Assembly (NCBI GenBank): GCA_016281495.1
Contig: JAEEIU010000027.1
Location: forward strand, 1 to 64,000
From: Treponema sp.
GTDB taxonomy: Bacteria; Spirochaetota; Spirochaetia; Treponematales; Treponemataceae
Reading direction: 5' to 3'
Length of the DNA: 64,000 bases
This document shows, in pieces, positions 43,484-50,542 of this stretch. A program made the translations under genes and the position numbers. Every line of letters begins with the position of its first letter. Within the stretch, counting starts at the first letter, position 1. The notes below the pieces were generated by a model that did not search any database, had not been told where the DNA came from, and was given only the letters and a program-made list of their open reading frames with translations.

Positions 43484-43540
43484 TTAGTTTCGGCATCCGC
43501 TTGAGGCATTAAGTTCTAGTAGTAGTAGTGTTCTATTCAT
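43484..43540 (-). CDS. leuL: leu operon leader peptide with Leu codon run
   Basis: The 18-aa peptide MNRTLLLLELNASSGCRN contains four consecutive Leu codons, all CTA, and a fifth (CTT). It lies between a strong promoter and the attenuator terminator, 140 nt upstream of leuA. Translation speed over the CTA run should report charged tRNA-Leu, which explains its position. The transcript is predicted to start at or 1-2 nt before its ATG, so the leader peptide appears leaderless. It is too short for ordinary gene finders. Confidence 0.85.
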   Translation of the reverse strand: MNRTLLLLELNASSGCRN

Positions 43541-43547
43541 AACAATA

Positions 43548-43576
43548 TTTATACAATGAATGAGTGCAAAAGTCAA
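43548..43576 (-). promoter_or_regulatory. leuL-leuA promoter
   Basis: On the minus strand, TTGACT (43571-43576), a 17-nt spacer and TATAAA (43548-43553) are followed by 7 nt and then the leuL ATG. Confidence 0.8.
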
Positions 43577-43586
43577 GAGGGGGGAT

Positions 43587-43628
43587 CGTAATTCGTAATT
43601 CGTAATTCATAATTCGTAATTCTTAATT
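43587..43628. repeat. Heptanucleotide tandem repeat (CGTAATT)6, imperfect
   Basis: Six units read CGTAATT three times, CATAATT, CGTAATT, CTTAATT. The repeat starts 11 nt upstream of the leu -35 element and contains the stop codon of the MORN gene. Confidence 0.92.
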
Positions 43629-44431
43629 TCAACATCTTTTTCTTTATTGGATTTTTTCAACTTTTTATACATCATAAACAAAATTACATTCAACAATATT
43701 GAAACGAACAGTATGAGGAAATAAATGTCGGTTACAAAGCGTGCAAACTTTATCAAACCTTCATTTCTCATTTTACCATTAATAAACTTTCCTTTTTTAA
43801 TTATTCCGTCTGGGTATGTATAAACACCATCACTAAAGAAATTGTTGTTATGAAAGCCACCTTCATATTTGGCACCGTCTGAAAATTCATATACGCCATA
43901 ACCTTCAAGCATATCATTGACGAATTTACCCTCTGCCCTATCTCCTGTTGAATAAATTTGAATTCCTTTACCATTCCTTGCGTTATTTTTGAATTCTCCG
44001 GTATAGCAGTTTCCTGAAGGATCTTTTAAAATGCCCTTGCCGTCATACATGCCGTCTTTAAAATCACCCTCGTACGTAACGGCATTGATATATTTCATTT
44101 TACCATAACCGTCTATAATCCCGTTTTTGAATTCACCTTCATAATCATAAATGCTTGTTGTCAGCTTTCCTTTTCCTTCATAAACGCCATCAACAAACTC
44201 TCCATCGTATTTCGTTCCATTTTGTAAAGTTTGAATTCCGTGGCCATTAAACTTTCCGTCCTTGAATTCTCCTTCATAATATGTCATGCCATTTAAGGTC
44301 ATCACACCATGTCCATTAAACAGACCTTTAACAATGAGTCCCTCATATACAGTTCCATCCGGCAAGCTGACGGTTTCAGCAAATGCAAAGCAAAGATTCA
44401 CCAGTAGAAATAACAAAAACTTTCTTTTCAT
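43607..44431 (-). CDS. MORN-repeat protein with signal and C-terminal membrane helix
   Basis: The 274-aa protein has a signal sequence (MKRKFLLFLLVNLCFAFA), about eight MORN repeats (YEGEFKDGKFNGHGIQT type, residues 25-215), then a hydrophobic helix (about 233-253) and a charged tail. MORN repeats form an elongated beta-sheet for lipid or protein binding. Here the repeats would be periplasmic and the tail cytoplasmic. The start at 44431 has AGAGG upstream; a GTG six bases earlier overlaps that site and is rejected. Its 3' end lies in a heptamer repeat next to the leu promoter. AT content is higher than in neighbouring backbone. Confidence 0.85.
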   Translation of the reverse strand: MKRKFLLFLLVNLCFAFAETVSLPDGTVYEGLIVKGLFNGHGVMTLNGMTYYEGEFKDGKFNGHGIQTLQNGTKYDGEFVDGVYEGKGKLTTSIYDYEGEFKNGIIDGYGKMKYINAVTYEGDFKDGMYDGKGILKDPSGNCYTGEFKNNARNGKGIQIYSTGDRAEGKFVNDMLEGYGVYEFSDGAKYEGGFHNNNFFSDGVYTYPDGIIKKGKFINGKMRNEGLIKFARFVTDIYFLILFVSILLNVILFMMYKKLKKSNKEKDVEIKNYEL

Positions 44432-44514
44432 ATACACCTCTTTTTCTTATGATTTTAATATCATCAAAGATATTTTTTTTCAATGCTCAAATATTTCTTT
44501 ATTGAGATTTTATC

Positions 44515-45297
44515 TTAACCCTTTTTCATTTTCCAATAATCACTTTTTATCAGCCGGATGACTTCCTTTGAAAATGTATCATAGTTTTCGTTTCTTTTAA
44601 TCAAGCGTCCGTTATAAAGGGCGTATTCTTGGTTAGGATTTTCTGAATAGGTAAAATTCATCAATTCTTTACCATCTGATTTTATGATACAAAGGCATTC
44701 AATTAAAGATTTGTAATTTTTTTCTTTTTCTAGATCTTTTACATAGACAGGTTTTTCATTCAAGACTTTATCAACATCAGTAAACTCATGCAAATCACGA
44801 TAAAGCAAAATCTCCTTTTGTTCATAAGATCCATTCCGGATTGATTCTTCGCTCCTAAACTCTGTATATGTTACAGGATTGTAATAAAAGATGATTTCCA
44901 GATTGGCTGGTTGATTTTCCTTTACGAACTCTCTTACAGATCCATCTTCATACTTAATTGACATTTCTACTTTTGAAACAAAAGTTACCTTATATACGGT
45001 GTCTTTCCCTTCATCATTGATTATTATTTTCCAATTACCCCTGTCTATATATCCGCTCTTTGATTCAGGAATAGTTTTTAAATCAAATCCTTCTTCCGAG
45101 TTTAAAAACCATTCCATCGGGAAATACGAAATTACCACCTTATTATCCTTTGATATTTCAATTTTTGTTTTAATTCCAATTGAATCATCACAGGAAATCC
45201 ATATTCCATTAAATTTTCTTGCGGCAGAACAGGAGAGGAAAAGAAATGACAAAAGAAACAAGCAGAAAAACTTGACACGAACAAATTGTTTTTTCAT
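44515..45297 (-). CDS. Lipoprotein of unknown function
   Basis: The 260-aa protein has a signal peptide ending FLFLSCSAA (lipobox, Cys about residue 23). The mature region is beta-rich (FNGIWISCDDSIGIKTKIEIS, GNWKIIINDEGKD), suggesting a lipocalin-like or jelly-roll domain, and a helical C-terminal part (DTFSKEVIRLIKSDYW). No family recognised. Its start overlaps the stop of the upstream exported protein by 4 nt (ATGA), so both come from one mRNA. Confidence 0.7.
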   Translation of the reverse strand: MKKQFVRVKFFCLFLLSFLFLSCSAARKFNGIWISCDDSIGIKTKIEISKDNKVVISYFPMEWFLNSEEGFDLKTIPESKSGYIDRGNWKIIINDEGKDTVYKVTFVSKVEMSIKYEDGSVREFVKENQPANLEIIFYYNPVTYTEFRSEESIRNGSYEQKEILLYRDLHEFTDVDKVLNEKPVYVKDLEKEKNYKSLIECLCIIKSDGKELMNFTYSENPNQEYALYNGRLIKRNENYDTFSKEVIRLIKSDYWKMKKG

Positions 45298-46097
45298 TTT
45301 TTACACTCGTTTATGATTTCTTCCAGAAACTCATTTGTTTTCCCTGAGATAAAATATTTAAGAATTTTTCTTTCTGATACATCATTTATTATAAGTAATA
45401 AATCATAATCTTCATCATTTAACAAATAGGCCCGCACCAATTCTTCTTCATTTTTACTGTATGTAATGCAAGATATTGCACGTTTATCATAGGCTTCTTT
45501 TAAAGGCTCTTCAGAGTTGTATAGTTTTATTGTCAGCAATTCATTAGATACAGTGTCCGCATAACTTCTTATATCATTTTTAGTTAAACCAGTGCACGTA
45601 TAAACTAAATGATCAATTCTTTTATATAATTCACGGAACTGGCTGTAATCTTTTATACCACTTAATATGGAGTCATATTGATTTATTTTTCGTTCAAAAT
45701 TTCTATATTGGATTATATAATCATTTCTTGTTAATTGCTCCCAACCATTAAGCATGGCTTCTCCACTGCTTTTTCTTACTGAAACCATATAACCAACTGT
45801 TGCTACACCATCTACAAACAAATCATCACTTATATATTCATCTTTTAAATCAAACCAAATTCTCCAAAAATAATTGACTTCATATAATCTAGGAGTTTTC
45901 ATTTTGACTTCATCAAAGGCAAAGTCGTTTGGCAGAAATAATTTTGCATATTCAATGATTAAATCTTCATCAATTTTATTTTCCTTAAAATTATTAACAA
46001 CTTGTTCCCTAAGCTCTGCTTTTTTATCCGTAAGATCATCTGAATAAAGAAAAGAACATATGGTAAAACTTATTAATAGTAGTATAAGCCTTTTCAT
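45294..46097 (-). CDS. Exported protein of unknown function
   Basis: The 267-aa protein has a signal peptide (MKRLILLLISFTICSFLYS). The mature part is mostly helical and rich in Asp, Glu, Lys and Tyr, with WRIWFDLKDEYISDDLF and a single Cys pair in YTCTGL. No family is recognised. It is transcribed from a good promoter at 46187-46215 and coupled to the following lipoprotein gene. It may belong to a paralogous group with 46279-46674, because the two promoter regions are near copies. Confidence 0.65.
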   Translation of the reverse strand: MKRLILLLISFTICSFLYSDDLTDKKAELREQVVNNFKENKIDEDLIIEYAKLFLPNDFAFDEVKMKTPRLYEVNYFWRIWFDLKDEYISDDLFVDGVATVGYMVSVRKSSGEAMLNGWEQLTRNDYIIQYRNFERKINQYDSILSGIKDYSQFRELYKRIDHLVYTCTGLTKNDIRSYADTVSNELLTIKLYNSEEPLKEAYDKRAISCITYSKNEEELVRAYLLNDEDYDLLLIINDVSERKILKYFISGKTNEFLEEIINECKK

Positions 46098-46186
46098 AGA
46101 AAACCTCCAACAATTATTTGCAGGATTAATTATTTGCTCAGAAATTACAATACAGACTAGATGTTAAACTTGATTTCCTACACAAA

Positions 46187-46215
46187 AGTTTATTCTTATA
46201 TTAATTTGGTGTCAA
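46187..46215 (-). promoter_or_regulatory. Promoter of the 45.3-46.1 kb operon
   Basis: On the minus strand, TTGACA (46210-46215), a 17-nt spacer and TAAACT (46187-46192). About 55 nt of this region is a diverged copy of the promoter at 46728-46756. Confidence 0.65.
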
Positions 46216-46278
46216 GCCTTTCTGTCCTTTTATGCGTACAGAATAAATTATTCTACATATTACCAATAGATAAGTTCG

Positions 46279-46674
46279 TCAATTCTGTAGCATCAAAAAT
46301 AAATCTGATATTTTACCGGTTTTTTTATCCAAATAAAAAATATATTTCAAAGGATAGTCTAGCGTATCTATGATGAGGTCTTTTTCAGGTTTTTCTGACA
46401 AAAATAAAAATACAAGCCACTTATTCTTTTCATCGCTTATGCTTATTGAATAAAATGCATTATTGTCGATATTTAAAAGCTTGTTATCCAATAAGTATTG
46501 CACATAGTTTTCTGCCTGATTCTCTGTTGAATATAATTCTGATTGAATTTTTCTTTTTTTCATTTTTTTAATGCTTTCAGAGGGATTTATACTTATGAAT
46601 TGTTTCTCTTGTCCCCAAATAGAAATAGTTAAAAAACAAGAAATCATCAGGATTAAAAAAGCTTTTCTTTTCAT
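46279..46674 (-). CDS. Small exported protein of unknown function
   Basis: The 131-aa protein has a signal peptide (MKRKAFLILMISCFLTISIWGQ), then a charged helix (IKKMKKRKIQSELYSTENQA) and three strands (WLVFLFLSEKPEKDLI, LKYIFYLDKKTGKISDL). No family is recognised. It is monocistronic, with a promoter at 46728-46756 and GGGGT before the start. Confidence 0.6.
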   Translation of the reverse strand: MKRKAFLILMISCFLTISIWGQEKQFISINPSESIKKMKKRKIQSELYSTENQAENYVQYLLDNKLLNIDNNAFYSISISDEKNKWLVFLFLSEKPEKDLIIDTLDYPLKYIFYLDKKTGKISDLFLMLQN

Positions 46675-46727
46675 TTTGGTTTACCCCGCCAAATTCGACC
46701 AAACTTTAACTTAGATTTACTACCAAA

Positions 46728-46756
46728 AGTTTATTCCTATATTGACTTTGGGTCAA
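46728..46756 (-). promoter_or_regulatory. Promoter of the 131-aa exported protein gene
   Basis: On the minus strand, TTGACC (46751-46756), a 17-nt spacer and TAAACT (46728-46733), embedded in a copy of the sequence around 46181-46235. The rest of 46757-47069 holds only AT-rich sequence and the terminator at 46932-46966. Confidence 0.6.
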
Positions 46757-46931
46757 GCCTTTCAATCCTTTTAGCGGATGGCATCATTGTTATCTATCCG
46801 CCGTTTTCTATTATTTTCCTTGAACTGCTTAAATCTGAATTTTTTTTGTTTTCTACCTTTCTTTTCATTATTCTGTAGAAAACTAATTTATAAAATGGTA
46901 TCATTTTAGAGGGTGCTAGAACACTACCCTC

Positions 46932-46966
46932 AAAAAAAAAATAAATGGCGAAGAACTTACTCGCCA
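46932..46966 (-). terminator. Rho-independent terminator after the XRE gene
   Basis: TGGCGA and TCGCCA (46946-46966) form a short GC stem on the minus strand, followed by TTTAT and a run of about nine T (46932-46940). It ends the XRE transcript about 100 nt past its stop. Confidence 0.7.
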
Positions 46967-47069
46967 GCAGATGGACCTGGGTCTTTCAACCAGCCCGATA
47001 ATTTTATTCTGTTATTTTTTTATCAGTTTGTCAAGTTGAGTTTATATTTATACAAAAGAATATGAATAT

Positions 47070-47387
47070 CTAGAGAGTGAAGTCTTGGAATTTTTCATGA
47101 ATTGAATCAGAAATAAGTTCTATCAAATCATTTTCAAGAGCATGAAGATTAAATGACAAGTTTTTATCTTCCGATATGTCATCTTTAAAAAGTCTCTCGT
47201 AGGAAACATTCAGAGCTTTTGCAATACTTTCAATAACTTCAAGAGATGCAGTTTTACGAGCCAGTTCTATTTGAGTCATAAAAGGAACGGAGATTCCAGC
47301 TTTTTCAGCCAATTTTTCTTGAGTCCATCCCAATCTTTTACGAAGACTCCGTATGTTCTTCCCTAATATTTCTGCTATTTCACTCAT
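47070..47387 (-). CDS. XRE-family transcriptional regulator
   Basis: The 105-aa protein has a canonical Cro/C1-type helix-turn-helix (residues 9-65: LRKRLGWTQEKLAEKAGISVPFMTQIE, ASLEVIESIAKALNVSYERL). A 35-residue C-terminal tail probably serves dimerisation (HALENDLIELISDSIHEKF). It faces the 756-aa gene. Its promoter (TTGTCA-17-TATTTT) ends 6 nt before the ATG and no Shine-Dalgarno is seen, so the mRNA is probably leaderless. Paired TTGC...GCAA operators sit in its own promoter and at the divergent start. It should repress both, like phage Cro/CI or restriction-modification C proteins. Confidence 0.88.
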   Translation of the reverse strand: MSEIAEILGKNIRSLRKRLGWTQEKLAEKAGISVPFMTQIELARKTASLEVIESIAKALNVSYERLFKDDISEDKNLSFNLHALENDLIELISDSIHEKFQDFTL

Positions 47388-47393
47388 AAATAC

Positions 47394-47457
47394 AAAATAT
47401 TGCCCACAGCAACTATTGACAATTATCTATTTGCAATATTATAATTGCTAATAGCAA
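47394..47457. promoter_or_regulatory. Divergent promoters with face-to-face -35 elements and paired operators
   Basis: Rightward: TTGACA (47416-47421), an 18-nt spacer, TATAAT (47440-47445). Leftward: TTGTCA (47417-47422), a 17-nt spacer, TATTTT (47394-47399). The two -35 elements overlap on opposite strands. Operator candidates TTGCCCACAGCAA (47400-47412) and TTGCTAATAGCAA (47445-47457) share half-sites, 45 bp apart centre to centre. The first lies in the leftward spacer and the second overlaps the rightward -10 and start. Confidence 0.7.
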
Positions 47458-47500
47458 CTTTCTATATATAATATGGAAAACAACATAAAGGAGTGAAAAT

Positions 47501-49771
47501 ATGTCCCAGATTTACAGCAGTTCAAGTGGAAGTTATTCAAATTATCTTGCAGAACGTCAGAATGATAAAATAGCGGAAGTAATAAACGCCCAGACAAAGG
47601 CTATAAATACTCAAACAGCAATGAACCTCTCTGCTGCGGCACATATAGAAACTAGCCTCAAACAAGAAATGAGGCAAATGTCTACAGGGATTAAGACAAG
47701 TATAGATAAAAACACTTATGCCTTAGTAGCATCAGCAAATATGCTGCAAACGACTTTTAGGGAAGGATTTGATTCCATCAACAATACTCTAGACTTAGGA
47801 TTCACTGGCATATCGATGGATATTGGTCACATGACATCTGCCATGACAGCCGGCTTTTCAAATCTTTCAGAAAAAATGGATAATTGGGGAACTGAAATAT
47901 GTGAAAAACTCGATGCAATTCATGATATAGTAAATAATCCTCTTCTTACAGCAAGTCGTGAGTTATATAGAAGAGCAGCAACAAATGCTTCCAAAAAGTT
48001 TTACGAAGAAGCCCTTGAGGATATAAAAGGTGCAGTTGAAAAGAACAAAACGGATTTTATTTCTTGGGGTCTAATGGGAAAAATTTATTTATTTGGAATG
48101 AGTGAATTCAGCAATGTGGTGGATGTTCCAAAAGCAGTAGAATCATTTACAAACGCCTGCAAGTACATAAGCCCCGACATAGATGAATCTGAAGAAGCCA
48201 GAAAAATGGCCAGTGAGTTTTATTTTTATCTTGGTTATGCGAATTATGTTCTGGCAAATGAAAGCAAACTTAAAGGTAAGAATGAGGAACAAAAAAATTA
48301 TCTTGAAACATGTATAAAGAATAACAAAAGATCCTATGACCTTTCTAACGACATGTTGGAATCACATTATAATGAGGCCCGTGCCCACAGTCTGATGGGA
48401 GAAAAAGACAAAGCATTGGAATGCCTCAAGGAAATCATGACAAAAGATGCATTCTATTCTTTAAAAGCTCTTGATGATTATGATTTTTCTACTATGAAAG
48501 AAGATGTTTTTGAATTAATAAAAAAACTTAGAGATGAATTATATTCTAGTTTTAAAGGATATCTAGATACCTTATCTAATGATTATTATTATTTTGACAC
48601 TCCTTATGCAAAAAAGGTTCTTAACATAATTAATTCTCCAGAAGTAAAAGAAATATCTCCAGAAAGTCCTTATCTAGAAGTATTTAACAAAAATATAGAA
48701 TTGATTGAAGTTTATAACGTCATAAAAAGCAGAGATATACCATTTGACTTAGAAGTAACATCTCTCACAATATCTGGTAAAAACACAATTAATACTTCTT
48801 TCTTACCAATTGTTTATAAGGGAATTATTCTTCCATGGTATAGTTTTCATGATGAGTTTAGGCAAAATACCCTTTATTATGGTGATTATGGAATAAAACA
48901 AATAGCTAATCCAGACGAATATGAAAACACAGAAGATCGTTTTTTTGGATATACCTTTTTGCCAACAGAATATGGGAAAGGTGATATAGTTTTAAAATAT
49001 ACAGATATTGTATCAGAAGGCCTTGAAATTTCAATTGATAATTTAAATAAAAAAACTGGATTAAACTGTAAAAAAACTGAGTATATTCACGATAAAAGAG
49101 AATTTCAAATAGACGACTATACAATAATGGAATTTGAAATTTTAGAAAAAAATGGAACCGTTTATAATGATTTGGATGGTAGGACAACTACAGGTTTACC
49201 ATCTAAAGCACGGTTTACAGTAAGGCAAAAAGGGATCATAGAAAAGTCAAAAATGAAGAAGCAGAATGAAGAATTTTCAAAAACCCGAATTAAAATAGAA
49301 GAACAGAAGAAAACAAACTTAGTTGAAAAAGAAAAAAAAATTAAAACTTGTATCAACAATTACTCAAAGCTAAAGAAAATGGCAATAATCTTTGCCATAA
49401 TTATTGAAGCTTTACTTTTCGTTTTACTCCCTCTTTCAAGAGTAATGACGCATGGAATAGTCAGAACAATAATAATAGTACTGTTTGCTATCATCGGAGT
49501 ATTTGCGATTAATCTATATCTATTAAAATTAAAACTAAACAAAGATAATTTTCAAAAAACAAATTTTTTTGATGACGATTCACTTGGTGGTGCAATCGCA
49601 GGGGCAATATTAGGATTAATTCTTTCATTCATCATTTATTTGCCATTTTATGTTGTAATTGCAATTTGGAGTCTGCTCAATTTGATTTTCTTAATTATTG
49701 TGATTTTAGGAGGAAAAGGGTTTCTTGATTTTGAGATAAGACAAATAGAACGACTTACTAAAAACAACTGA
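47501..49771 (+). CDS. Large protein with N-terminal helical region, TPRs and C-terminal membrane helices
   Basis: I do not recognise this 756-aa protein. Residues 1-150 are helical and Gln/Ser/Thr-rich with repeated GF.SI/GFTGI.MDI motifs, like a signalling or pore-associated coiled coil. Residues 155-345 contain TPR-like pairs (ASKKFYEEALEDIKGAVEKN, MGEKDKALECLKEIMTKD). A beta-rich middle (400-590) leads to a charged coiled coil (600-640) and four hydrophobic helices (about 643-745). No signal peptide is visible, so the bulk is cytoplasmic and anchored at the C-terminus. GGAG precedes the start. It is controlled by the divergent XRE gene and followed by a 207-aa partner. Base composition is AT-rich. 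It may be a sensor/effector of a defence or stress system. Confidence 0.6.
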   Translation: MSQIYSSSSGSYSNYLAERQNDKIAEVINAQTKAINTQTAMNLSAAAHIETSLKQEMRQMSTGIKTSIDKNTYALVASANMLQTTFREGFDSINNTLDLGFTGISMDIGHMTSAMTAGFSNLSEKMDNWGTEICEKLDAIHDIVNNPLLTASRELYRRAATNASKKFYEEALEDIKGAVEKNKTDFISWGLMGKIYLFGMSEFSNVVDVPKAVESFTNACKYISPDIDESEEARKMASEFYFYLGYANYVLANESKLKGKNEEQKNYLETCIKNNKRSYDLSNDMLESHYNEARAHSLMGEKDKALECLKEIMTKDAFYSLKALDDYDFSTMKEDVFELIKKLRDELYSSFKGYLDTLSNDYYYFDTPYAKKVLNIINSPEVKEISPESPYLEVFNKNIELIEVYNVIKSRDIPFDLEVTSLTISGKNTINTSFLPIVYKGIILPWYSFHDEFRQNTLYYGDYGIKQIANPDEYENTEDRFFGYTFLPTEYGKGDIVLKYTDIVSEGLEISIDNLNKKTGLNCKKTEYIHDKREFQIDDYTIMEFEILEKNGTVYNDLDGRTTTGLPSKARFTVRQKGIIEKSKMKKQNEEFSKTRIKIEEQKKTNLVEKEKKIKTCINNYSKLKKMAIIFAIIIEALLFVLLPLSRVMTHGIVRTIIIVLFAIIGVFAINLYLLKLKLNKDNFQKTNFFDDDSLGGAIAGAILGLILSFIIYLPFYVVIAIWSLLNLIFLIIVILGGKGFLDFEIRQIERLTKNN

Positions 49772-49802
49772 TTTTAGAAAAGAATAAATAGGAGTTACTA
49801 CG

Positions 49803-50426
49803 ATGAAACTTGTTAAGATTTCTAAGTATTCACAACTGCTAGAATATAACAACAAATTGACAGAAGTTGATTATCTTTCAAAAATTCATTTTGACACAAG
49901 CAATTTGGAAACTATCCAAATACATGTTAAAAGTAGTGGAAAATACGATCCATTTATGAGTACCACATTTATGGAAGCTTTCCTTTGTTTACAGGTTGAA
50001 TTATATAAAAGTTATGCAGAGTTTAAATACAGAAAAAGAGATATCAGATCACTCAAAAAAGAAGAAAAAGAAGCTCTTAAAATAATTGTAAAAGTCAGTA
50101 AAGGTTCTTCTATCTTTTCGATTATTTTACCAGAACTTGTTGAGCCTTTAATGGAATCCATTTCAAATACAACTCAAATTGAATTATTCAGAAATCAAGC
50201 ATTGATAATTAGTGCTAAAGTCATAGTATCTTTTTTTAGTAAATGGCTTGATAGTAAAATTACATTATCAGATAAACATAATAAAGATAATAAACAATTT
50301 AGTTATAAACGAAAAAACTCAAAATGGAAATTCTTTAATATTATTTCAAATGAAAATGAAGAAATAGATATTAATGGTAAAAACTTATCAGAAAGAGACA
50401 TTGCGAACATCTTGAATGAAAACTAA
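49803..50426 (+). CDS. Hypothetical partner protein of the XRE/TPR-membrane cassette
   Basis: The 207-aa soluble protein is not recognised. It has an N-terminal beta region (VKISKYSQLLEYNNK, IQIHVKSSGKYDPFM). A helical middle contains KVSKGSSIFSIILPELVEPLMESISN, a pattern I associate with uncharacterised phage and defence-island proteins, but I cannot name a family. The C-terminus is basic and Asn/Lys-rich. It follows the 756-aa gene by 31 nt with its own AGGAG site, and a strong terminator follows, so the two plus-strand genes form one operon. Confidence 0.6.
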   Translation: MKLVKISKYSQLLEYNNKLTEVDYLSKIHFDTSNLETIQIHVKSSGKYDPFMSTTFMEAFLCLQVELYKSYAEFKYRKRDIRSLKKEEKEALKIIVKVSKGSSIFSIILPELVEPLMESISNTTQIELFRNQALIISAKVIVSFFSKWLDSKITLSDKHNKDNKQFSYKRKNSKWKFFNIISNENEEIDINGKNLSERDIANILNEN

Positions 50427-50433
50427 AGAATAA

Positions 50434-50474
50434 ATAATCCTGTCATAGATTATGTATGACAGGATTATCTTTCT
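50434..50474. terminator. Bidirectional terminator closing the cassette
   Basis: ATAATCCTGTCATA (50434-50447) pairs perfectly with TATGACAGGATTAT (50455-50468) around a 7-nt loop, followed by CTTTCT. It separates the AT-rich cassette from the TRAP transporter operon. Confidence 0.82.
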
Positions 50475-50542
50475 ATTAGGATTTTTTATATCAAGTATTT
50501 CAGCAATCAGATTAATAACAATATTTCAGATACATCCACCCT

